Origin: Gnomoniopsis sp. IMI 355080
Taxonomy: Eukaryota > Ascomycota > Sordariomycetes > Diaporthales > Gnomoniaceae
DNA: 64,000 nucleotides
Assembly (NCBI GenBank): GCA_027946555.1
Contig: JAPEVC010000130.1
Coordinates: 1-64,000, forward strand
Reading direction: 5' to 3'
Shown: positions 12,236 to 22,308 of the stretch, piece after piece
Numbering within the stretch: the stretch's first letter is position 1
How the letters are laid out: each line of letters opens with the position of its first letter
Made by a program: the position numbers and the translations under genes
Notes under the pieces: model-generated
Told to the model about the DNA's origin: nothing
Seen by the model: the letters and a program-made list of their open reading frames with translations, nothing else
Database searches by the model: none

Positions 12236-15200
12236 ATGCTGGGGCCCGACCACGATGCTGGGCCCCTTGGGCCTCACGGCGACCCCATCGCAAGACGAAA
12301 AACACCAGAGCGGAGCTTCACCACCGACGACCCAAGAAACTATTCTCCTTACCGTCCACCGCGCTCGAATGCTGGCTCGAACCCTCCTTCTCGCGACGGT
12401 AGGCGACCCTCCCTCTCCCCGTCCACCGGCGCGCCCGACCGCAGCTGGAGTCAAGATGGAGACAGGGGCCACAGTCAAGAGCGGAACAGGTCAAGAAACC
12501 GGAGTGGACGTGCACCAAGCGGAGGCCAGCGGACGTGCAAGAAGTGCGGTGAGCCCTTGACAGGCCAGTTTGTGCGCGCCCTTGATGGCACATTCCACTT
12601 GGACTGCTTCAAATGCCGGGTAAGTCGAACAATAGATCGCGAGCGTAGGATGCAGCAAGTTAACAGACCAATCTCTCTAGGACTGCGGCCAAATTGTGGC
12701 ATCCAAGTTTTTCCCGGCCGACGACGAAGACGGCCAGGGCCAATATCCCCTTTGCGAAACAGACTACTTCCGACGGCTCGGCTTGCTCTGCTACCAGTGT
12801 GGGGGAGCTTTGCGAGGGTCATACATCACAGCGCTGGAGCGAAAGTATCACGTCGACCATTTTACCTGTTCGCTCTGTTCGACCGTCTTTGGTGCTCAAG
12901 ACAGCTACTACGAACATGATGGACAGGTCTACTGCCATTATCATTACTCAACCCAATTTGCTCAGAAGTGCAACGGATGTCAGACGGCAATACTTAAGCA
13001 GTTTGTCGAGATCTTCCGAAATGGACAGAATCAGCATTGGCATCCAGAATGCTACATGATACACAAGTTTTGGAATGTACGACTCGCCACGCCCAGCGAC
13101 AGCCCCGACCATCACCCGACAGTAATAGATGATGAGAAGACTCGGGATCTGGTGCGGCAACAGGAGGAGCAAATGGAAGAGAAAGTTTACCGCATATGGA
13201 GCGTTCTTTCGACATTTGAAGAATCTTCCGCCGCCTGCATCTCTGATATGTTGTTGCATGTCAGCAATGGCTCTTATGTCGACGGTGTGGTTGTGGCTAA
13301 GAAATTCATCTGGCACGTCGATATCCTTTTCAGGTCCGCGGACAGGCTGGATGTGACGATGACCAGTCTTGAAATGAAGCGTATGGCTTATCTCACTTCT
13401 TCCCCTCTGTTTTTACTGTTGCTAATGATTTCGCAGCTTTATCGTATTCACGAGAGGCAAAATTGCTTTGCAAAAAAATTGTGCAATTCTTTTCTCTCTT
13501 GTCTAAGACACAAGACAAGACAGTTGCCAAGCTTGGCGTCACGCAGGAGCTGCTCTCGCTCGTTACCGGCCTTGCTCACTATCTCAAACTCCTCATTCGT
13601 ATCTGCCTGCAAGGTGCGCTCCGAATAGAGAAGGACCAGACGAACTCCGACGGTGTATTCGCATTTCTCGAAGACCTTGGCAACCTGGAATCCCTTAAAA
13701 GCGAAGATGGTTCGCTACAGGTCACTACAGCCATGTCGCGGCTCGCGGCAAACGAATCGGACCAATGCGTTCACTGCCGAAAACCGGTCGAGGACGAATG
13801 CGCCAAAAATGGTGACAAGAGGTGGCACGTGGGCTGTGTGACCTGCGCAAGATGTGGCAAAGAGCTGGGCCGAAGCCTAGAGGAGGCTCGTCTGAACGTC
13901 TACGAACAGAAAATCTTCTGCAGCGGCTGCGAATCGTTTGGCTCCGAGCCATCACCTCCTTTCGAACGGATCACGAAACTGCAGCAATATGTCTTTTTAC
14001 TACAGGTAGCACTCGCCAGGCTACTGGACATTCTCAGGAATACCGGCGCGTTGTCCTCACTAGAAGAATCAGCACTCAACGGTCATGATGACACGAATGG
14101 TAGCTTGGGAGAACCGCCTCGTCTGCAGTCAGATTCACGGTCCAAATCTTATGCTGGGGATATTGCACACCACCGAGAGTCATCATACGAGAACACGCTG
14201 AACGATGTCCGGCGCTTGAGGAGTACCCGTCTTGATAAGCACTTGTCGGCAAGCTTCAGGAAAGCACGGTCATCACGTCTTATGGACGACGGGACAGAAG
14301 GCGGTATTGGTAATATGCAGAGTCAGCGTATTGAAGAGGACCAGGCTGTTGGTGAAGAGGGCGGATCGGACCTCGTGTTTGGCCATCAAGATGCTCTGAC
14401 GCTGGATGATATACCACGAATTGTGGCCGCCGAACAAGCCAGGGAACAACGACCTGCCTACAAGACTGGACGCCAAGATCTGTTCAGGTCACCAGCAACG
14501 GAGCCGTTCATGGGAGGCGGCAGGTCACGGTCAGCTGGACGTGCTGGCGAGCCTGGTTACGGAGAACCTCCCTCACAAAGGCATGGAGTCAAGTACTTCT
14601 CCGAACTCTCATCCTTGGAGTATTTCATTGCCCGTCATTTGGCTGTCCTCACCATGCATCCCATGGTCCAAGACGACCTTTCACTTGAAGAGCTCATCAA
14701 TCTCATCGAATCAAAAAAGCCTGCCACTTTCTGGAACAAGTTCGGAAAGGCATTCAAGAACGACGGGAAGAAGGGTGTCAAGAAGAAGGGTGTCTTCGGC
14801 GTGCCTCTTGAGATTGTAATTGAAAGGGATGGTGCCGACTCGACTGACGGGATAGGACCCGGCACACTGCGCGTTCCAGCGATAGTGGACGACTTAGTGT
14901 CTACGATGAAGAAGATGGACTTGTCGGTTGAGGGCGTGTTCCGAAAGAACGGCAATATCAAGAAGTTGTCCGAAATGGTCGACAAGATTGATCGAGAGGG
15001 CTGCGAGAACATCAACTTAAGCTCTCAACCGGTCGTCCAAGTTGCGGCTTTGCTGAAGAAGTATCTCCGTGAGCTGCCAGATCCTCTGATGACCAACAAA
15101 CTCTACAAGCTGTGGATGACTGCTGCGAAAATACCAGACGAGGATAAGAGGCGACAATGTCTACATTTGGTGTGCTGTCTGCTTCCAAAGTGTCATCGCG

Positions 15201-15874
15201 ACAGTCTCGAGCTTCTCCTCCACTTCCTTAAGTGGGCAGGCAATTTCCACCAGGTCGATGACGAATCGGGATCCAAGATGGATGTTAGGAACCTGGCAAC
15301 CGTCATTGCTCCGAATATTCTGTACGATCCTGTTAAGGGTCCAGCTCTTGACAGCGAGCCAATGCAGGCCATCAACGTCGTCGAGATACTCATCAATGAT
15401 GTGGAGACAATGTGCTTGGTGAGTAAAATTCATTTGATACAACTATTGTGATATGTATCTAACCCATACTCTTCTCAGGTCCCCGAGAACTTCCTCGACG
15501 CTCTGGCCGATCCGACTTGCAGCAAAGAAGACATCACTTCGAAGGAGATTCTCAAACGTTTCGGCGGCAGGGTAAATGGCGGCCATGGCGTTCTCCATGA
15601 TGCCAGCCTCGATAACCCAATGAGGCCTATGGCTAGGAGGGTGGAGACCGACCCAGAGGCACGACCTAGTGGATGGCAAGAGCCCATTCCTCCGTTCGCC
15701 CATCCCTCTCAACCCTCGACACCTCCTCAAAGAATGCGGAACATAGATGATTCGCATAACTCACCTTACGGCTCGCGTTCTTTTGACGGGCCGGACGCAG
15801 AACAACGGCGGGAATGGAGGAACTCGACGCCAGGGAGACCTGGCAATTCGGTTGGCGTAGGAGGAACTAGTTAG
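12236..15874 (+). CDS. lrg1: LIM-domain Rho GTPase-activating protein, LRG1 type
   Basis: Stimulates GTP hydrolysis by a Rho GTPase (Rho1 for LRG1 family members) at sites of polar growth. Predicted 1153 aa; exons 12236-12619, 12681-13380, 13437-15418, 15479-15874. After a Ser/Arg/Pro-rich N-terminus there are two tandem LIM domains (about residues 100-160 and 163-222), a third LIM near 472-525 starting CVHCRKP, then a RhoGAP domain at about 815-1020. The arginine finger is in GVFRKNGN (Arg864), and the later LATVIAPNIL segment is typical. Three LIM domains plus C-terminal RhoGAP is the LRG1 architecture, which separates it from Rga1 types with two LIM domains. The C-terminal tail is Pro/Ser-rich. 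The start is the first ATG in the frame; a long pyrimidine-rich leader precedes it. Confidence 0.9.
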
Positions 15875-16904
15875 ACGAACAGGCAGCACTTGTTTGGGCA
15901 TGACATGTTCCCAGTAAAGTCTTGGAAGAAAGAGAGAGACAACGCCTCATCCAACATCCTTCATCAAAGCAATTCTGTTTATAATTCAAAGCCCTCTCTC
16001 GATTTAGAAAGTCAGCAACATGGATGGATCTTGGCTTTGTGGCAAAAGGGAGGGCAAAATGGCCTACTGGGCGGGCATTAACTCCAAGCATCGCTGGAAC
16101 GGCGTCTCATTTTGAATCGTGCTTCATCTACTTCGTGGAATTTGGTTGCACCAACAACTTTTTCTCTTTTCCTTCTCCTTCACATCCACATCTTGACGGC
16201 GTGCGCAGCTTGGTTGACAGTTCAAAAAAGAAGGGCGCAGAACAATGTGAAAGGCTTTGAATGATTTTTATGGGGTCTTTTTATATGTGTGCATGGTCCT
16301 GGCGGACTTGCTTTCTTATTCTTAGGTGAAGTGATCTCTAAGCAATACCAACAATCACCCACAAGGGAGTGGAAAAACAACTTTGTCTATATCTTACTTG
16401 AATTCGAAGTCTATTGCTTTTCCTCTTTGAGACATTCTATGTTCACGAAAAACATGATCTTGTCAGGAGGAATGAAGACATGCCTATGAGCCAGCCATGC
16501 TGTGCTATTTGAAGAACACTTGGTTAAGAGTGGTTTACATGAGAACATTGTGGTGACTAGGCTATATTCTCGAAAGCTTCGTCTCATGCCAAAGCTACTT
16601 ATGAAAGGGATAATGTTTGGACTGATGGGCGTACCTACCTGCCAGTCTGAGTCTCAACATAAGGGACCTGTGTGTGGAGTACGAAATAGGGAACTGCCCA
16701 GATTTCGTAGGACTGACTCAGACGGTCGTCAGAACAAGGCACCAAAAACAATTGCAATCAATGTCAAGCGTTCAACCATTTCGCACGTTACATTATGCGC
16801 TCTATATGTGCGCAGACAATTAAATCTATACATCAGGATCTCCACATTGGATAGGAGGGAAGTCGTGCCTCAAAACAGGCTGTCTTTTACTGTCTCCACT
16901 TCGA
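15875..16904. other. Convergent intergenic region
   Basis: Downstream flanks of the LIM-RhoGAP gene and ERG26, which converge here. AT-rich, with short frames lacking any recognisable domain. A GTACCTACCT fragment of the recurrent motif is at 16631-16640. Confidence 0.5.
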
Positions 16905-18100
16905 CTAGGTCGACGCCTTGGACTCCTGCTCCAGCGTCCACTTAATGGCTCGCCTCATACCGTCCTCCAGACTGACAAGGGGCCTATACCCCAGCCGCCT
17001 CTTCGCTTTCTCAATGTTGAAGTACCTTGTCATAGTAGAGTACAGAATCCGCATCCGAGTGAACGTGGGATTCACCCCGATCAGCCCGCACACCGTCTCA
17101 GCGCACCAGCCCAGGACAAGTCCTATTTCCCTAGGAATGGTCCACACGTGCTCCTTTCCACGCGGACTCCCGGCCGCATTCCAAATCAGTCGCGTGAAGT
17201 CCCAAAAGTAAATGGGGCTGTCATTGGTGATCAGGAAGGCCTCGCCGTCGACCTTCTCATAGTCTAATGGGGCCGTTGCGGCATGGTACGTAGCGAGCAG
17301 GGCGCGCGCCGCGAGGAGGTGCGCGTGAGCTACGTTCTCCACGTATGTGAAATCAAAAAGGTTATTGTTTTCACCTATTTGATAGCGGTCGCGGCCCTCG
17401 CGGTACACATTGATGATGTGGTATGAAGCTTGGACGTCGCCTTCGCCCACGATGCCGGCTGGGCGGATGGATGTCGTAAAGAACTTGCTGTTGTCGACGC
17501 GATTGGCTTTGAGGACGATGTCTTCGGCAGCGGCCTGGAAAAGGGCGGATTAGTGCAAGTTCGCAGCATAAAGAGCGCAATAATGGGGGGGGGGGAGTCG
17601 GCTCCTTGACTTACCTTGGTCTCTGAGTAGTATTCGGTCTGGTCCTTGCCCCTCAGAACAGGCCACCTTTCGTCCGCGTTGATCAAGTCATGAACATTAT
17701 CACTCAGCACACTCGCCGAGCTTGTATACACCAGAGCCTTGACGCCCGTCTTACGACATGCGTCAACAATATTTTGCGTGCCCCCAATGTTCACCTTACG
17801 GAATAGCTCGTCGGACGACTTGGTGGAGCCTTGCGCCGGCGGCGAGGCGGTGTGGATGACAACGTCCGGGCGCACACGGTCAAACACATCGACCACCTTC
17901 GCCAGGTTCGTGATGTCGGCGTCGAGGTACTGTACGCCGTCTGATGCGGGCCGGCGGTTGCGCTCGCATTTCAGGTCGACAACCGAGATGGCGGTCGTGT
18001 CCCAGTCGCGGAGGAGGACGCGGACGATGTGATGGCCCAGGAAGCCGCAGCCGCCCGTGATGAGGACGTTGCCTAGGTTGTGCTTCTTCTCGGAGGCCAT
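16905..18100 (-). CDS. ERG26: Sterol-4-alpha-carboxylate 3-dehydrogenase (decarboxylating), ERG26
   Basis: NAD(P)-dependent oxidative decarboxylation of 4-carboxysterols during C4 demethylation in ergosterol synthesis, on ER membranes. Predicted 371 aa, the usual length for fungal Erg26; exons 18100-17615 and 17534-16905. Rossmann motif TGGCGFLG at residues 15-22; catalytic YxxxK is Y158-S-E-T-K162, at the exon junction; family segments NADERWP, IRPAGI, NNNLFDFTYVENVAHAH and ITNDSPIYFWDF are present. The frame is open upstream to an ATG at 18259, but I prefer 18100: its context is CCAAAATGGCC and the extension looks like leader sequence. The 80-nt intron carries an 11-G tract (17585-17595). 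A 346-bp region separates it from the divergent unknown gene at 18447. Confidence 0.93.
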
Positions 18101-18446
18101 TTTGGAGTGTGAGGATGGCAGAATGAAGCTGTTGGCTGGGAAATTGTCCACATAGGATTTCTGGAGGACCTTGAATCTTCCCAAGCGCCTGCCAGGGGGG
18201 TTGCAATTGAAGTTGTTAGTGATCCATGCCTTTGCAGGGGAGACCCCTGCTTGCTCCACACCTCCTTGGGGCTTCCTTCACGCTTCTAGAAGTTGAATTG
18301 TCGACGACATGAGATGCACATCTGTAAACAAAGGACCAACCAGTCTACACCAACTTTCCTTTCCCCTCGTTTCAATCGAATCATATGCTTCGTCATTTCC
18401 CGCCTCAAAATGACCCAAGCTTATCATTATTCCCAGACGTACCAGG
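18101..18446. promoter_or_regulatory. Divergent promoter region, ERG26 / unknown gene
   Basis: The only sequence between two divergent start codons, so it must hold both promoters and leaders. The minus-strand frame stays open through its first 160 bases. I did not identify a convincing sterol-regulatory element. Confidence 0.5.
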
Positions 18447-20024
18447 ATGACGACAAGTGAGGCCGAAATCCTCGTGCACATCACTGCACCTAGCACATCC
18501 AATGATGACGCCCTCTACCGCACATTTGCGACAGCATACCTCAACTTTGAGCCTTACAGGACAGTAGAACTCCCAGAAGACATAAGATCTATACATCCAG
18601 CTCCGCCGCCAGAAGTATTGCTCTCTCCACAAGCATCCTTCCAAAGTGTTTGGGATAATGTCAGACCGCGGACTGCACGATCACATTCACAGCAAAATGC
18701 GCAGACCCCATCACAGCATGGCAAGGCATCGCAGACCTCCTGGGTCCAGCCACCCAGTGAGGTGGCCGACTCAATGCCTGATAACGATATCAGAATCGAG
18801 GGCTTTACTACACCTACCAGGCTCATGAGCTACTTTCTCCAAACTGCAGGCACTCCATCAGATGGACCATCTGCTTCTCAAGAGGCAGGCTGGAGGGATG
18901 CCACCACGGTTTATACAGGGGATGACGGCCTGACTACCTTGCTTGCGAAGAGTACGGGCTCCATCCTACAACAGAACGATAACGTTTCCACAGCCCAGGT
19001 AGCTGAACAGCAGAGTGCCTTGCAGGCTTCTAAGGTTGAGGGGATACCGGACGTGACGAAATCGCTTGCCCGGGGTACCAATGACACCGTACAGCATGGT
19101 CATCCTTCGACTGCTCCAGTCATGGAAATGGCTGCGAGTTCCTTTCGCCAGAATGATGGTGTTCGATATGAGACCCCAGAGAAGGATAAGACCACTTCGG
19201 AGTCAAAGATGGATGAAACCCATATATCTCAGACACCATCAAGTCCCTTGCAGCCAAGAGGGACGCCCCCTCCTCCAAAGAGGCTCTCTGAGGAACCTAG
19301 AGATCGGTCAGGAGGTCATGCTTGGGAATATCAGCAGTTGCAAAATGAAGCACCTGGCATCATCATTCCTGCAACACAGCTTCCAGGGAGGGCTGATACT
19401 GAGCCACCACCTTCCAAGAGGTTGAAGGCCGTGGGCCGCAGCATCAGTGATATCCTGCCGAGGGGACCTAAAGAGTCCGTCGCCCCACTGCAAACGTTGC
19501 CTAAAGACCTCACTATTCTGAGAACACAGACCACAGACTGGACTCACGAAACGCAATTAACCTCTGTCGAACCTCCACCAGCAAACCACAAACTCGGGCC
19601 TAGAGTGCCTGTGAAACTGGAGCTCTTGATGCGAAACTTCGGCATAGAGGGTCGCTACAAGCCCAAATTCCAGGCTCGCAAGTTGCGGGAGTACGAGCGC
19701 GGATACTGGCTGCTCGACCTCGATGCGTGGGACCACCAGGGCAAGGTCGAGACGTGGGGCTTCCTTGGCAACTACATCTGCAAGGACGGCTTCGCAGGCT
19801 GGGGCACAAGGGCGTGCCGGGACGAGGACTGGAGGTGGATTCGGCTCTATGGGTGGGAGCACATCGCCGGCGAGCTCTATATCCTATTGTACGTGGCTAG
19901 TTATCGGCGGCTGAAGGCCATGGAGCTCACATGGTACGATGGTGCTGGGAAGGAGTTGATCATTGTTGGGGCCAGGAGTGAGAAGAGCATATTGGATTGG
20001 AGCAAGAGTACGGATGGGTTTTGA
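18447..20024 (+). CDS. Conserved-looking protein of unknown function, 525 aa
   Basis: A single intronless frame. The N-terminal 55 residues are moderately hydrophobic and ordered (AEILVHITAPS, TAYLNFEPYRTVEL). Residues 60-370 are Ser/Pro/Gln/Thr-rich and probably disordered, with basic patches (PPPKRLSEEPRDR, PPPSKRLKAVGRS) that could be nuclear localisation signals. The last 140 residues form a compact, aromatic-rich domain: MRNFGIEGRYKPKF, YERGYWLLDLDAW, WGFLGNYI, WRWIRLYGWEHIAGELYILL. An ordered end, a long linker and an ordered C-terminal domain suggest a scaffold or nuclear factor, but I know no named family and propose no function. Convergent with the HMG-box gene. Confidence 0.75.
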   Translation: MTTSEAEILVHITAPSTSNDDALYRTFATAYLNFEPYRTVELPEDIRSIHPAPPPEVLLSPQASFQSVWDNVRPRTARSHSQQNAQTPSQHGKASQTSWVQPPSEVADSMPDNDIRIEGFTTPTRLMSYFLQTAGTPSDGPSASQEAGWRDATTVYTGDDGLTTLLAKSTGSILQQNDNVSTAQVAEQQSALQASKVEGIPDVTKSLARGTNDTVQHGHPSTAPVMEMAASSFRQNDGVRYETPEKDKTTSESKMDETHISQTPSSPLQPRGTPPPPKRLSEEPRDRSGGHAWEYQQLQNEAPGIIIPATQLPGRADTEPPPSKRLKAVGRSISDILPRGPKESVAPLQTLPKDLTILRTQTTDWTHETQLTSVEPPPANHKLGPRVPVKLELLMRNFGIEGRYKPKFQARKLREYERGYWLLDLDAWDHQGKVETWGFLGNYICKDGFAGWGTRACRDEDWRWIRLYGWEHIAGELYILLYVASYRRLKAMELTWYDGAGKELIIVGARSEKSILDWSKSTDGF

Positions 20025-20551
20025 GACGGGCATTGGCGTTATGGTTATGATACCCGGGACTGCACTGATTCGGAGTTGATTTGAATTTGTGAAGAGTCCT
20101 CGATTTTTTCGCGTATGCGTGCGCTTTTGGTAGCAAGGACATTGTCAAAGTCTTTTGGCTGGTTTCCGGTGCTTGAGGGTCAGCAGCAAGCACTCTGGGT
20201 CTAGTGTTTCCTTTCTTGCTTAGAGTCAAATCTCCGTCATTGACCACCCCAGTCCCAGAAGCGCTCACCAGCGAATTTGTGTGTTTGCGCAGCAACATGA
20301 CAGATGGAAATTCGCAGCTAGGTAATGTCTTTAACGAACTAACACGCCAACAGCCGTATACTACCCGTCGACCAGCACCAAACTTTGAGTGCACCAAGCT
20401 TTAACCCTTGCGGATGGGGAATCAAAGGATACTATGGTACAATTACCCGCAAAGTATTCGACCGTCGCCAAACACCGTCATTGCACGCCTGCTCAAGATC
20501 GAACCACCAATACTTTCAGAGTCATCAAGAGTAACACGCTAATCATCTTCT
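20025..20551. other. Convergent intergenic region, no gene seen
   Basis: Downstream flanks of the 18447 gene and the HMG-box gene. Short frames only, none with recognisable features. Confidence 0.5.
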
Positions 20552-21648
20552 TCACGCGAACTGGGGTGTAGGCAAACCCGCTCCCTGCATCTCCTTCACG
20601 TATCTCGACTTCTCCGCGAGCGTCAGATCCTCGTATGGCTTCTTGTCAGCGGCCGACAGCGACTTCCAAACGGCGCCGATCTCCTTGACGGCTTCGAGCA
20701 TGCTCTGGCCTTCGTTGTGGCTGCTCATCCTGGCCTTGACAAAGTGGGCGAAGGATGTGGTGGGTCGTTTGGGCATGCGCTCGTCGATGATCTTGCGGGT
20801 CTTTACAGTGTAGACCCGGGTAAGACGACTGCGGGCCAGGTTCGCCTTGTAGATGTCTTCGACTGTGTGGCTCTCTACCCACTTCTTGTAGTTGGCAGCG
20901 TTGGTAGCCTTGTTCTCTAAGGCCTTCTGCTCGAGGCGCTGGAAACTTCGTTAGCATGGACATAGCTATATTCTCGTAGATTGGAGAGATATGAACTTAC
21001 GCTTTTGTCCGAAGAGGATATGCTCTTGAAATCGACGGACAGACGCTTCATGACTTCTCCAAAATCCTTGCCGGGTCCCGCAATGCTCTCATTCTTGACG
21101 CGCTCTGCCACGTAGGTGGTCCACAAGCTTATAGTCTCCCTTTTCGGTTCTCCATTGAGGAGAGCAACCTTCTTCAGCTCGCGCTTTTCCAATATGGCCT
21201 TCTTCTCCGGACTCAACGGCTTCTTGGCTGGGCCTGACTTCTTCTTCACTGCCTTCTTTGGCTTTGCCTTTGCCTTTTTGGCCTTGGGCTTGGCCTTGGC
21301 CTTTGTCGTTGCCTTCTTTGCCGCAGGCCTCTTCCTTTGTGGGTTGGCGGGAGCGATGCGTGTCTTGTTCGACCTAGTGGCCGGGGCCTTCTTGGTCGCG
21401 GTCGCAGAGGCAGTGGCGTAGCCGCGGACGGCGACGCGCGCCTTGTAGCTGGGGGTGATCAGGAACGTCCGGCGGGCGAGTACACGTGAGGTGGTGCTGC
21501 TGGGGCCGAAGGCGGGCATTGATTTGTCGGCAGGGAGGGTGCGCCCGCACGCGCGCATGGCATGCGCAACAGCCGAGGGCACTCTGCTTGCCAGCATCGT
21601 GGTAAGGCCGGTGTGGTATTTTTGTGAGAGGTACTGAAGGGATTGCAC
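20552..21648 (-). CDS. Mitochondrial protein with two HMG boxes
   Basis: Probable mitochondrial DNA-packaging protein (Abf2/TFAM type by architecture). Exons 21648-21001 and 20938-20552, 344 aa if started at 21648. The first 75 residues are Arg/Ala/Ser-rich without acidic runs and end near VRGYATA, a plausible matrix-processing site. A Lys/Ala/Pro-rich linker (residues 85-145) follows. HMG box 1 spans about 147-225 (LSPEKKAILEKRELKK and ISLWTTYVAERVKN); HMG box 2 is at the C-terminus (MPKRPTTSFAHFVKARM, AVWKSLSAADKKPYEDL). A second ATG at 21597 (MLASRVPSAV) is also a good presequence start; I cannot decide between them. Divergent from PRP5. Confidence 0.8.
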
Positions 21649-22308
21649 AATCCTAGTGCGATGGTGGGGCTTTCCTGAGGTGCCACGGATTGAGACGCTC
21701 TATTGTTGTTTGAGCGAGGGGGAGGTCGAGGATCCGCGAGCCCACAAACTTGGTGTTACTATGGCGGCTGTACACAGTATGGTACCAGCCCCTGGTGCAG
21801 GGATACGCTCTAGCTGTGCCAGGAAAGCAGTAGCGCGTCATCTGCATGAAGCTTCGTCCCTGCTCCCACGTCACCTGATTGGCTCATCGTAGATGGCAAG
21901 TGGGTCCAGTCACGCCCGCAGCTCATGCTGGTCTTGCTTCTTTCGTACACTCAGTGGTGTGAGGAGGAAGCTATGGCACTCAGTGGCAGAGTGGGAGCGA
22001 TGATATGGTCCGTGCACTATGGAGGTTGCGCCGTCTGTGCGACGATGTGGGGCAGGCAACGTCAAGTGTCCCGTTTCAATTCTCGAGCTCGGATTACGAC
22101 TTCAACAATCATTTGCCCTGTCAGCCCTCTGGGTACCAGCTATCGATCTTACACAACACGGCTTGATTCCACCTAGGCTATTCGTCCAGACCAGCGTATT
22201 ACTGGCCGAGAGCCGAGGTCCAGCGAGACTTCGAGCTCTTTGACCCGTGCAGGTTCTGACCAAGTAGAAAGTACTGACACTCACCGCGCTGAGCCAAACG
22301 AAACGAAG
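21649..22308. promoter_or_regulatory. Divergent promoter region, HMG-box gene / PRP5
   Basis: 660 bases between two divergent genes. It includes a full-consensus CCAAT box (AGCCAATCA on the minus strand, ATTGG at 21878-21882), 230 bases upstream of the HMG-box start. An in-frame ATG at 22240 lies in this region and would add 23 residues to PRP5. Confidence 0.5.
21878..21882 (-). promoter_or_regulatory. CCAAT box
   Basis: Matches RRCCAATSR on the minus strand, the site bound by the HAP (CBF) complex, whose HapC subunit is encoded elsewhere in this window. Functional use is inferred from motif and position only. Confidence 0.4.

Noticed and set aside
18101..18259. N-terminal extension of ERG26 from ATG 18259
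   Set aside because: The extension is not part of the conserved Erg26 N-terminus and the downstream ATG has better context; treated as leader.
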